A DNA stretch of 47,502 nt from Alphaproteobacteria bacterium CG1_02_46_17 (GTDB taxonomy: Bacteria; Pseudomonadota; Alphaproteobacteria; Micavibrionales; Micavibrionaceae): contig MNUG01000031.1 in NCBI GenBank assembly GCA_001871905.1, positions 1-47,502 on the forward strand, in the 5' to 3' direction. Both the position numbers and the translations under genes were made by a program. Each line of letters opens with the position of its first letter. Position 1 is the stretch's first letter. This document shows positions 25,290 through 33,598 of the stretch, piece by piece. The notes under the pieces were generated by a model, which had not been told where the DNA came from, did not search any database, and saw only the letters and a list, made by a program, of their open reading frames with translations.

Positions 25290-25955
25290 ATGAAGTATAA
25301 GCTGGCGGTTTTTGACTGGAACGGAACGCTGATTGATGATTCTCCAGCCAATCTGGCTGGTGCCAATGCCACCTTTCGGGTGGCGGGCGTTCCGGAACTC
25401 ACGATGGAACAATATCGGGATACAATGGATTTTCCGCTGATCCATTTTTATAACCGCAACGGGGTTGATACGGATACCTATCTTAGAAATATCGACGCTT
25501 TCGGAGAGGCTTTTTTTAGTGAGTATCGCAAGGCTTCGGAACACATGCCTTTACGAACCGGAGCAATAGAGATCCTCGACTATTTTCTGGAAGAGAACGT
25601 CACCTTGATGATTTTGAGTAATCATTTGCAAGAGCATCTTGAGGAGCAGTTGGCGGCCCGCCATATCCACCACAAATTCAGACACATTTCAGGGAATACA
25701 GTCTTTGATAAAAAAGAGATGACCAAGATGAATAAGCTGGAACGCCTAAAATCCATAATGGATGAGCATGGCTATAAGGCGGAAGAGTCTTTTATTATCG
25801 GGGACTCGCTTGAAGAGCCGGAAATAGCCAGAGCCATGGGCATGACCGCCGTTTCAGTAACGTGGGGCTGTTTCTCCCGCCGAAGGCTTGAAGGAACAAC
25901 GACAAGTCATATCATTGATCATTTGGAAGATATGATCGATATTTTAAGGACTTAG
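25290..25955 (+). CDS. HAD-superfamily hydrolase
   Basis: Probable small-molecule phosphatase, 221 aa. Motif I reads FDWNGTLID with the nucleophile Asp9; the usual second Asp is Asn11. Motif II is LILSN near residue 110 (LMILSNH), and motif IV is IIGDSLEEPE, where GDS and the following acidic residues bind Mg2+. The cap lies between, as in phosphoglycolate phosphatase-like proteins. The start ATG follows the YciI stop without a gap. The substrate is unknown. Confidence 0.85.
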   Translation: MKYKLAVFDWNGTLIDDSPANLAGANATFRVAGVPELTMEQYRDTMDFPLIHFYNRNGVDTDTYLRNIDAFGEAFFSEYRKASEHMPLRTGAIEILDYFLEENVTLMILSNHLQEHLEEQLAARHIHHKFRHISGNTVFDKKEMTKMNKLERLKSIMDEHGYKAEESFIIGDSLEEPEIARAMGMTAVSVTWGCFSRRRLEGTTTSHIIDHLEDMIDILRT

Positions 25956-26034
25956 ACTGATCTTCTTTCTTGAAATTAGCCATAATAAACCATATAGTGT
26001 CCAGATAATAGGAAAAATAAAGATACAGGGACGT

Positions 26035-26550
26035 TTGGAAGTGAATTGCTCGCTTACCAGAGAATTTGCTCAAAGATCAGAACGGCATGCCCGCATATCA
26101 CTTCAATCCGATCTGTCCTACAGCGTGGAGCCAGGAAGAACTTCACAACTGGAAGCGGCAGTTGCCCAACTTTTGGAGCGTCTGGATGCCCGTGTCTATG
26201 AACAAATGGAAATTGCAGGATTAAATCACCCGCTTGATCTCTCGGCAGTTTATAAGGACAAAAGCTTCCACATTGAATGTGATGGTTGCACCCACTTGGT
26301 CAAGTTATGCAATGGCAAGGAAATGTACCTGAATGGAAGAACCATGTTCCAGTCTGGGCTAATCCAGCGGGTTGTGAAGGCTCCTCTGGTCAGACTCCCA
26401 AGCTATGTTTTTGGTCAAAACAAAAGAAATATGGGCTATTGGAAAGAGTTTCTGGATCAGGTTATCGATGTGCCCGAAAGAACTAGCCTGATGCTCTTGG
26501 GAACGGGGCGCCCCGAACTTATGCCGATCAATGTCAATTGCCCTATATAA
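26035..26550 (+). CDS. RAP-like domain protein (weak match)
   Basis: 171 aa from a TTG at 26035; a GTG at 26041 is equally possible, both near an AGGGA. The N-terminal part is helical (SQLEAAVAQLLERLD). The C-terminal half carries a pattern resembling the RAP domain: FHIECDGCTHLV, then YLNGRTMFQSGLIQR, then VRLPSYVFG. In RAP domains the core is I/V-E-x-D-G-x-x-H, NGxT and a closing hydrophobic-Pro-aromatic strand, and the fold is Vsr-endonuclease-like and linked to RNA binding. The match is by eye. It lies between the HAD gene and pheS. It may bind RNA; the target is unknown. Confidence 0.6.
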   Translation: MEVNCSLTREFAQRSERHARISLQSDLSYSVEPGRTSQLEAAVAQLLERLDARVYEQMEIAGLNHPLDLSAVYKDKSFHIECDGCTHLVKLCNGKEMYLNGRTMFQSGLIQRVVKAPLVRLPSYVFGQNKRNMGYWKEFLDQVIDVPERTSLMLLGTGRPELMPINVNCPI

Positions 26551-26652
26551 TTTATAGTTCGAAATCAGCCTGATATAAGCGATCTCTTGAGTTTCGGGCT
26601 TGCGATTTATACAAAAATCTTGCAAGAATAGCTCTCTCAAAAGAGGGAAAGA

Positions 26653-27729
26653 ATGGATACATCTGCATTAAAAAACGAGTTGGTCGAGCTGGTCGAGGCC
26701 GCCAATGATATGGCAACTCTTGAAAATGTCCGTGTGACGGCACTCGGAAAAAAAGGGCGCATCACAGATCTGATGAAAACATTGGGCACTATGTCCCCTG
26801 AAGAGCGGAAAACCGCTGGGGCAGAACTAAATTTGCTCAAAGATGAAATCGCCTCTTTGATTGAGAAGCAAGCGGGCCAGCTTAAAGTTCAGGAAATGGA
26901 TGCGCGCTTAGCCGAAGAAACGCTCGACGTTACCTTATCCCCTCGTCCCGAACGTAAAGGCACCATCCACCCCATTTCCCAGACCATGGATGAGCTGGTC
27001 ACGATTTTTGCCGATATGGGATTTGAAGTGGCCGAAGGGCCTGATCTGGAAGATGACTTCCACAATTTTACGGCGCTCAATTTTCCGTTGGGGCATCCTG
27101 CGCGGGAAATGCACGATACTTTTTATTTGCCCGATGATGAGCGCAAAGAAGGAGAAGCGCAAAAGAAATTACTGCGCACACATACATCGACTGTGCAAAT
27201 TCGTTACATGCTTGAAAACAAGCCCCCGATCAAAATCATTTGTATGGGGCGCGTTTACCGGTCTGACTATGATATGACCCACACACCGGTCTTCCACCAG
27301 ATGGAAGGTCTGGTCATTGATAAATCAACCCATATGGGCCACCTCAAAGGGTGTCTGATGGATTTTGTCCGCAACTATTTTGAAATTGATGATTTGCCGG
27401 TACGTTTCCGTCCAAGCTTTTTTCCATTTACGGAACCGAGCGCCGAGATGGATATTGGATGTTCCCGCAAAGATGGCGGCCTTAAAATTGGTGCAGGAGA
27501 TTCATGGTTGGAAATTCTAGGATGCGGCATGGTTCACCCGAACGTCATCCGCAATTGCGGTCTTGATCCGGAAGAATATCAGGGCTTCGCATTCGGAATG
27601 GGAATCGAGCGGATTGCCATGTTGAAATACGGCATCCCCGATCTCCGGACATTCTTTGAATCGGATACAAGATGGCTAAGCCATTACGGATTTGATCCGC
27701 TTAACCGTCCGAACCGCGCCACCAAATAA
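26653..27729 (+). CDS. pheS: phenylalanyl-tRNA synthetase alpha subunit
   Basis: Catalytic subunit of the alpha2beta2 PheRS that charges tRNA-Phe. The 358-aa protein has an N-terminal coiled coil (residues 1-85), then the class II core: [19 protein letters not shown], the [12 protein letters not shown] segment, motif 2 around [20 protein letters not shown], the [12 protein letters not shown] region, and motif 3 [24 protein letters not shown] precedes the ATG. It lies 20 bases before pheT. Confidence 0.98.
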   Translation: MDTSALKNELVELVEAANDMATLENVRVTALGKKGRITDLMKTLGTMSPEERKTAGAELNLLKDEIASLIEKQAGQLKVQEMDARLAEETLDVTLSPRPERKGTIHPISQTMDELVTIFADMGFEVAEGPDLEDDFHNFTALNFPLGHPAREMHDTFYLPDDERKEGEAQKKLLRTHTSTVQIRYMLENKPPIKIICMGRVYRSDYDMTHTPVFHQMEGLVIDKSTHMGHLKGCLMDFVRNYFEIDDLPVRFRPSFFPFTEPSAEMDIGCSRKDGGLKIGAGDSWLEILGCGMVHPNVIRNCGLDPEEYQGFAFGMGIERIAMLKYGIPDLRTFFESDTRWLSHYGFDPLNRPNRATK

Positions 27730-27749
27730 TTTTATTAAAGAGAATAAAC

Positions 27750-30158
27750 ATGAAATTCACAATTGACTGGTTGAAAGAACATCTGGAGACCTCTGCGTCC
27801 TTAAACGAGATTGTTGAGAAACTGACAGATGTTGGTCTGGAAGTCGAAGAAGTAGAAGATCGCGCAGAAATTTATGCCCCGTTCAAGGTTGCCGAAGTTC
27901 TGGAAGCAGAACCGCATCCCGATGCTGACCGCTTGAAAGTCTGTCAGGTCAAAACAGCCGAAGGTGTGTTGCAAGTGGTTTGTGGTGCGCCGAATGCCCG
28001 CAAAGGGATGAAGGCTGTTTTTGCCCCTGCCGGAACCTATATTCCAGGTCTTGATGTAACACTGAAAAAAACCAAAATCCGTGGTCAGGACTCCAACGGA
28101 ATGATGGTGTCTGAACGCGAAGTGTGTCTGGGTGAAGATCATAATGGCATTATTGATTTACCAGTCGAGACTGAAATCGGAACGCCTCTTGCTGAAATTT
28201 ATGGACTAAATGATCCGGTCATTGAAATCAATGTGACCCCGAACCGTCCAGATTGTGCGGGGATCAGAGGAATTGCCCGTGATCTGGCGGCCGCAGGTTT
28301 AGGGACACTCAAAGCGCTACCGACACCAGAAATCAACAGCAAATTTGAATCAACACCAAAAGCCACTTTGCAATTTGATGACGAGAACAAAGATGCCTGT
28401 CCGCTTTTCATGGGTCGTCTGATTAAGAATGTTAAAAATGGCCCGTCTCCCGAATGGTTGCAGAACCGCTTAAAATCTATTGGTCTTCGCCCGATCTCGA
28501 CTTTGGTCGATATTACCAATTATTTCTGTATTGGCATGGCGCGTCCCTTGCATGTTTTTGATGCAGATAAAATCGTCGGGGATATTCATGTCCGCATGAG
28601 CAAAAAAGGTGAAACGCTCGACGCCTTGAATGACAAATCATACATTCTGGATGATGGTATGATTGCAGTCTGTGATGCCAGTGGCGTTCTGGGACTGGGT
28701 GGTATCGTCGGCGGTGTGGCAACAGGATGCGAAGAGACCACCACCAATGTTTATCTGGAATGTGCCTATTTTGATCCGATGAAAATTGCCCGCACCGGAC
28801 GTGACCTGCAAATTGTCTCGGATGCGCGTTACCGCTTTGAACGTGGTATTGATCCGGTCTTTACGGTCGAGGCTGTTGATCTCGCGACACAAATGATTCT
28901 GGATTTATGCGGTGGTGAAGCAGGAACCGTTGTCAAAGCTGGTGATGTTCCTCCATGCACAAAAACATATCACTATGACCCATCACGCTATGCCAAGTTG
29001 GTTGGCGATGCAGTTCCAGAATCGGAACAGAAATCTATTCTGGAATCAGTGGGATTCTCTGTTTCCAATGATTGGGTTGTGACAACACCAAGCTGGAGGC
29101 CTGATATTTTCGGGGTCGAGGATTTGATCGAAGAGATTGCCCGAATTCGTGGTTATCAGGCTATTGCACCGGTTTCAGTTACAAAAGATCAAGCGGTCGC
29201 GAAATCTGCCGAAACGCCACGGGGCGCAAAAATGCGCAAAGCCAGAATTTCTCTGGCGTCGTCCGGATTGCAGGAATGTGTAACCTGGTCATTTATGGAG
29301 GAAGATCTGGCGTATAAATTCGGCGCCAATGACAAGCAACAAGCGGCACGTTTGAAATTACTGAACCCGATTAGCTCGGAATTGGCACAAATGCGCCCCA
29401 GCATTTTGCCAAACTTGATCGAAGCTGCGAGCCGGAATGCTGATCGTGGTCATCCAAATGCCGCGCTGTTTGAAGTCGGGCCTGTTTTCTTTGGTGCCGA
29501 TATGGCCGAACAGCCGGTTGTCGCATGTGGCGTGCGGGCAGGAACAATGAGCACAAAACATTGGAGCAGCGCAGAGGCGTCCCGTGCCGTGGATGTCTAT
29601 GACGCCAAAGCAGATGTGCTTCGTACAATCGAGGCCTGCGGTGGCCCTGCAGGAAACCTGCAGGTCACGCGTGATGCGCCCTCTTATTTCCACCCAGGAC
29701 GTTCGGGATCCTTAAGACTTGGAGCGAATGTGATCGCCCATTTTGGTGAGATTCACCCCTCTCTTCTTGACCATATGAAGGTCAGTGATCCGGTTGTTGG
29801 ATTTGAGCTTTTTATTGAGAACTTGCCGGAACAGAAGAAAAAGGGAACGGCTCTGCCGTTGGTTGATTTGCCAGCCTTTCAGCCAGTATCAAGAGACTTT
29901 GCGTTTCTGGTTGATGCAGGTGTTGATGCAGACAGCTTTGTCCGCGCCATTACATCGGTGGATCGTAATCTGGTCGTCAAGGTTGAGACTTTCGATATCT
30001 ATACCGGAAAGGGGATCGAGCAGGGCAAGAAGTCGGTGGCGATTGCCGTGACGTTGCAACCTCGCGACCATACGCTCACCGATGCTGAAATTGATGGCAT
30101 CTCTCAAAAAATCATAGCCGTAGTCGAGCAGAAAACGGGAGCAACGCTGCGAGGTTAA
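27750..30158 (+). CDS. pheT: phenylalanyl-tRNA synthetase beta subunit
   Basis: Beta subunit of PheRS, 802 aa. Domains in order are B1 and the tRNA-binding OB fold (about 40-150, with HPDADRLKVCQV and GAPNARKGM), the B3/B4 editing domain (about 210-380), the B5 domain (about 400-475), a catalytic-like core (480-690), and the C-terminal FDX-ACB anticodon-binding domain (about 710-802, from PAFQPVSRDFAF to LTDAEIDGI). The length is standard. It is probably translated from the same mRNA as pheS. Confidence 0.98.
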   Translation: MKFTIDWLKEHLETSASLNEIVEKLTDVGLEVEEVEDRAEIYAPFKVAEVLEAEPHPDADRLKVCQVKTAEGVLQVVCGAPNARKGMKAVFAPAGTYIPGLDVTLKKTKIRGQDSNGMMVSEREVCLGEDHNGIIDLPVETEIGTPLAEIYGLNDPVIEINVTPNRPDCAGIRGIARDLAAAGLGTLKALPTPEINSKFESTPKATLQFDDENKDACPLFMGRLIKNVKNGPSPEWLQNRLKSIGLRPISTLVDITNYFCIGMARPLHVFDADKIVGDIHVRMSKKGETLDALNDKSYILDDGMIAVCDASGVLGLGGIVGGVATGCEETTTNVYLECAYFDPMKIARTGRDLQIVSDARYRFERGIDPVFTVEAVDLATQMILDLCGGEAGTVVKAGDVPPCTKTYHYDPSRYAKLVGDAVPESEQKSILESVGFSVSNDWVVTTPSWRPDIFGVEDLIEEIARIRGYQAIAPVSVTKDQAVAKSAETPRGAKMRKARISLASSGLQECVTWSFMEEDLAYKFGANDKQQAARLKLLNPISSELAQMRPSILPNLIEAASRNADRGHPNAALFEVGPVFFGADMAEQPVVACGVRAGTMSTKHWSSAEASRAVDVYDAKADVLRTIEACGGPAGNLQVTRDAPSYFHPGRSGSLRLGANVIAHFGEIHPSLLDHMKVSDPVVGFELFIENLPEQKKKGTALPLVDLPAFQPVSRDFAFLVDAGVDADSFVRAITSVDRNLVVKVETFDIYTGKGIEQGKKSVAIAVTLQPRDHTLTDAEIDGISQKIIAVVEQKTGATLRG

Positions 30159-30236
30159 TTTTTTACCGGAACTTTGACATATCCATAATATTTGATGTAT
30201 AATGACCCCCATAACAATCAAAAAGAAGGTGTGTTA

Positions 30237-30977
30237 ATGAAAAAAGGTCTTTTTAATGCGGCAGTTCTTGCTGCTGGTGTAGCTCTTGCTGGATGTAATC
30301 AGACAATGGGCGGCTTGGTTCGCCCCGATTCCGAGGGGTCACAAACTCCGACGACTCCGCAAGCTCCAAAAATCGAACCAATGACGCGTCCAGCCCAATC
30401 AGGTCTTTATCTTGATAAATATTGTGAAGAGACTTTGAAATATCGCTCTGACGCAGGAAAAATCCTCTCTACAGTTGCCAATACGGTAACTAATCTCGAT
30501 GATACATGTATTGGTATTCACGTCGGTCATAAAGATAAAGCAACTGGAAAAATTGACCAAAACAGAGAAGTATCCTCCGTATATGGACATATTTGGTTGA
30601 ATGCCTGTCAGGGACGGAACGCAGCTTCCAGCGCTCTAGGCGCTGTCGTCGGTTTTCTTGATAAGAGAACACAAATTGAACAACAGAAAGAAAAACTGGC
30701 TTGTGATAAAGAGCTTAAAGCTGTTGAGAGCTTTACGGCTGCTGTCATCAAAAATATGGAAGTTAAGTTTCCAGGTAAAGCACGTGGAGAAAAACTGGTT
30801 CACGATATTGAAGGAACCGCTGATCTTACGAATTTCATTATCCCAAGCGCAATTCGGGGCCGTATGCCAGATGTTGGATCGTTTGTTCCGCAAATACAGA
30901 CTCCGTCTATCCCATCCATTCCATCCATTCCGAATGGATATGGTGGAAGACCTGCACCCAGCCGGAGCCGTGATTAG
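30237..30977 (+). CDS. uncharacterised lipoprotein
   Basis: A 246-aa protein from the ATG at 30237, chosen for the AAGGTG six bases upstream; the open frame extends to 30192. The signal peptide ends in a lipobox LAGC (Cys at residue 19), so it is a predicted lipoprotein. A Pro/Thr-rich linker (about 30-50) follows, then a domain with four cysteines (YCEETL, DTCIG, NACQG, LACDK) that may form disulfides. The C-terminus is low complexity with the repeat PSIPSIPSIP. I do not recognise the family. It is convergent with the acyl-CoA ligase. Confidence 0.8.
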   Translation: MKKGLFNAAVLAAGVALAGCNQTMGGLVRPDSEGSQTPTTPQAPKIEPMTRPAQSGLYLDKYCEETLKYRSDAGKILSTVANTVTNLDDTCIGIHVGHKDKATGKIDQNREVSSVYGHIWLNACQGRNAASSALGAVVGFLDKRTQIEQQKEKLACDKELKAVESFTAAVIKNMEVKFPGKARGEKLVHDIEGTADLTNFIIPSAIRGRMPDVGSFVPQIQTPSIPSIPSIPNGYGGRPAPSRSRD

Positions 30978-30982
30978 AATAT

Positions 30983-31011
30983 CAAAACCAGCCCTAGGGC
31001 TGGTTTTTTTG
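30983..31011. terminator. bidirectional terminator overlapping the acyl-CoA ligase stop codon
   Basis: AAAACCAGCC (30985-30993 region) and GGCTGGTTTTTTT form a stem around CTAG. The TAG stop of the minus-strand ligase (30994-30996) lies inside the hairpin, so both convergent genes share it. Confidence 0.85.
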
Positions 31012-32697
31012 TTTTTGTAATTCCTGAGCAATCAAATCCTTTTTGGATAGTTTGCCGATCATGGTCTTGGGTAACGGTTCATCTCTGAATTCGACATGCC
31101 TTGGCATTTCGATTTTCGAGATTTTATCGGACAGGAAATGACGCAAATCTTCCTCTGTGAGGTGACGCCCGCTTTTCAGCTTGATCCAGACCTTTGGGGC
31201 TTCTCCCCGATGTTCGTCCGGAACCCCTGCCGCAACACATTCTTCGACGGAAGGGTGCTTGTAGATGGCTTCTTCAATAACGCGCGGGTACACATTATAT
31301 CCATTGACCAGAATTAAGTCCTTGATTCTGTCAACGATATATAAGTAACCATCTTCATCATATTCGGCGACGTCTCCAGTTTTTAAGAATCCATCTTGCA
31401 TGACATTGGCAGTTTCATCCGGACGATTCCAGTACCCCTTCATGACCTGTGGCCCTTTGACCCAGATTTCGCCACGAGTATGTGGAGATGCCACCAATTT
31501 CCCCGTTTCTGAATCATGCAACTCGATAATGGTTCCTGGAAAAGGCAGGCCGATGGATCCCAACTTATTTGCACCTTCAATCGGGTTGGCGCAAGCCACA
31601 GGAGATGTTTCGGTTAAGCCATATCCTTCAACCAATACACATCCGGTTTCAGATTCAAAGGCGCGTTTGACTTCAACAGGCAACGGGGCTCCACCCGAAA
31701 TACAATAGCGCAGCGAGGTAAGATCATATTTCTTGATATCCGGATGGGCATTGATCGCATTATAGATGGCGGGGACTGCCGGAAAGAAATGCGGACGGGT
31801 CTGATGAATAAGGGTGAGGGTTTCATCCAGATTAAAGCGGGGTGACGCAATAATTTCGAACCCTAACCTGACACTCAGATTTAGAATAGTGGTCATGGCA
31901 AAGACATGAAAAAACGGGATGACCGCGAGCATCCGTTCTTGTCCCGGATGCAAATCATAAAACCATCTCACGCATTGTTCGACATTGGCGGTCAGGTTGG
32001 CATGGGTCAGCATTGCTCCCTTGGGGATACCGGTTGTCCCGCCCGTATATTGAAAAATGGCAATATCTTCTTCGACATTGATGGGAGGAGGATTAAAGTG
32101 GCCATCATTACTGGTGAGTTGTTCAAATGAAATGTGCCGATCATCATTTGGAATGACCGCTTGCTCGGATTTTTTGAAAATAGAAAACAGGAGGTTTTTC
32201 GGAAAAGGCAGGCACGATGTAAAAGGACATACGATAATCTGGTTCAGTCTCGTGCAGTGCAACATCTTTTGTAATTTATCATAGGTCACTTTCAGATCAA
32301 TGGTTACCATATAATCTGTCCGGCTATCTTCAATTTGTTTCGCCAGCTCTTCTTCCGCATATAACGGATTATAATTGACGATTGTCGCTCCTGTTTTTGC
32401 AATCGCGTAATAAGCAATCAGAAAATAAGGGCAATTAGGTAAACATAATCCGACCTTAACGCCCTTTTCTACGCCATGGTCATGCAGCCCCTTGGCCATA
32501 CGATCAACAAGAGTTCCAATTTCTTCCCAGCTCCAGACTTTACCCATAAAACGGAATGCAGGACGATGCGGAAACTTTTTTCGGCTGGATTCAAGATATT
32601 GGTATATTGGCCCAGTTTGTAATGGTGAATATAGCTGTGTGTTCCACTGGACATTGGGGGGGTAGGAAGACTCCCAAAAAAACTCTGATTGCTGCAC
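30994..32697 (-). CDS. fadD: long-chain fatty acid--CoA ligase
   Basis: Acyl-adenylate-forming enzyme that activates fatty acids for degradation or phospholipid synthesis. It is 567 aa. The P-loop-like motif YTGGTTGIPKGA is at about residues 218-229; GYGLTETSPV (motif A5), the TGDVAEYDEDGYLYIVDR hinge and the C-terminal Lys in PKTMIGKLSKKD are all present. The N-terminal linker and length match FadD. The start is a GTG at 32697 with AAAGGG seven bases upstream. FadD assignment over other acyl-CoA ligases is by overall likeness. Confidence 0.9.
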   Translation of the reverse strand: MQQSEFFWESSYPPNVQWNTQLYSPLQTGPIYQYLESSRKKFPHRPAFRFMGKVWSWEEIGTLVDRMAKGLHDHGVEKGVKVGLCLPNCPYFLIAYYAIAKTGATIVNYNPLYAEEELAKQIEDSRTDYMVTIDLKVTYDKLQKMLHCTRLNQIIVCPFTSCLPFPKNLLFSIFKKSEQAVIPNDDRHISFEQLTSNDGHFNPPPINVEEDIAIFQYTGGTTGIPKGAMLTHANLTANVEQCVRWFYDLHPGQERMLAVIPFFHVFAMTTILNLSVRLGFEIIASPRFNLDETLTLIHQTRPHFFPAVPAIYNAINAHPDIKKYDLTSLRYCISGGAPLPVEVKRAFESETGCVLVEGYGLTETSPVACANPIEGANKLGSIGLPFPGTIIELHDSETGKLVASPHTRGEIWVKGPQVMKGYWNRPDETANVMQDGFLKTGDVAEYDEDGYLYIVDRIKDLILVNGYNVYPRVIEEAIYKHPSVEECVAAGVPDEHRGEAPKVWIKLKSGRHLTEEDLRHFLSDKISKIEMPRHVEFRDEPLPKTMIGKLSKKDLIAQELQKQKNQP

Positions 32698-32914
32698 GCC
32701 CGACCCTTTCGTCGTTCAAAATTGTTGCACTTCAATATAACATCTCCTTGCATTCTATCATTCTTTACGACCAAAGTCATGACACGCTGCCGCAGCAAAA
32801 AATAAAAATTGAAAGTGATGTCGTAAAACTTTTCTGGACGTTGGCAATAACACATACTATACTTCCGCGTACTAAATTACGTATTATTAAATAAAAAGGA
32901 AATAATCTTTCGAT

Positions 32915-33433
32915 ATGTCGTTGGCTCAAGGCGCTTCATTTCATAAAAAGGTTGAAGGGGTCAAAGCCAAACTGAAGTGGTTTAATGCCACGAAGGGGTT
33001 TGGTTTCGTAATACCTGAAGGCAAAGATATTGATGCGTTTTTGCATATCACGCAGTTGCAAAAGCTTGGGATTTTTGGACTGGGAGAAGGTGCCGAACTA
33101 ATCTGCCACATCGAATATGGAGATAAAGGAGCTTCGGTCATCGAAGTCTTGCAGGTGGTGTCTCAAGGTGAGGGCACTGAGTTACCCATAGCCGATTCTT
33201 CTGACCAGACCGGAATTTTTAAGGCCAAGGGAATTGTGAAGCTCTATTATCCTGACAAAGGATATGGCTTTATTACACCTGATGACGGAATGAAAGATGT
33301 GTTTGTACACAAATCCTGTCTGGAGCGCTGCGGAATAAAACATATCGAGCCTGGCCAGCGTGTCCGTATCACCTTTAAAGCCGCAGAAAAAGGGCGTGAA
33401 GCCATAGAAGTGGCAGTCGAAGGGCCTTTTTGA
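32915..33433 (+). CDS. double cold-shock domain protein
   Basis: 172-aa protein with two cold-shock (OB-fold) domains, likely an RNA chaperone. Domain 1 (about residues 16-80) has LKWFNATKGFGFVIPE and AFLHITQL, while domain 2 (about 95-170) has KGIVKLYYPDKGYGFITPDD and VFVHKSCLERCG. The RNP1-like GFGF and GYGF motifs are both kept. Two-domain CspA proteins are common in alphaproteobacteria. Note that in RNP1 of the second copy the leading Trp-Phe-Asn is replaced by LYYPDKG. It is divergent from the ligase. Confidence 0.93.
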   Translation: MSLAQGASFHKKVEGVKAKLKWFNATKGFGFVIPEGKDIDAFLHITQLQKLGIFGLGEGAELICHIEYGDKGASVIEVLQVVSQGEGTELPIADSSDQTGIFKAKGIVKLYYPDKGYGFITPDDGMKDVFVHKSCLERCGIKHIEPGQRVRITFKAAEKGREAIEVAVEGPF

Positions 33434-33598
33434 TTTTCCGGATTTTTTATTGCGAACAATTCAAGGGAGGAAGGCACGGGGCAGGTCTGCAAATTGTGCA
33501 GAGCACTCCCCCTTGACCTCGATTCAAATATCATGTCTTCTCCCAGAAGGTAAAAACATCAAGTGATGTTTCTGCAGTCTTGTCAAAGGAGAATTGTT

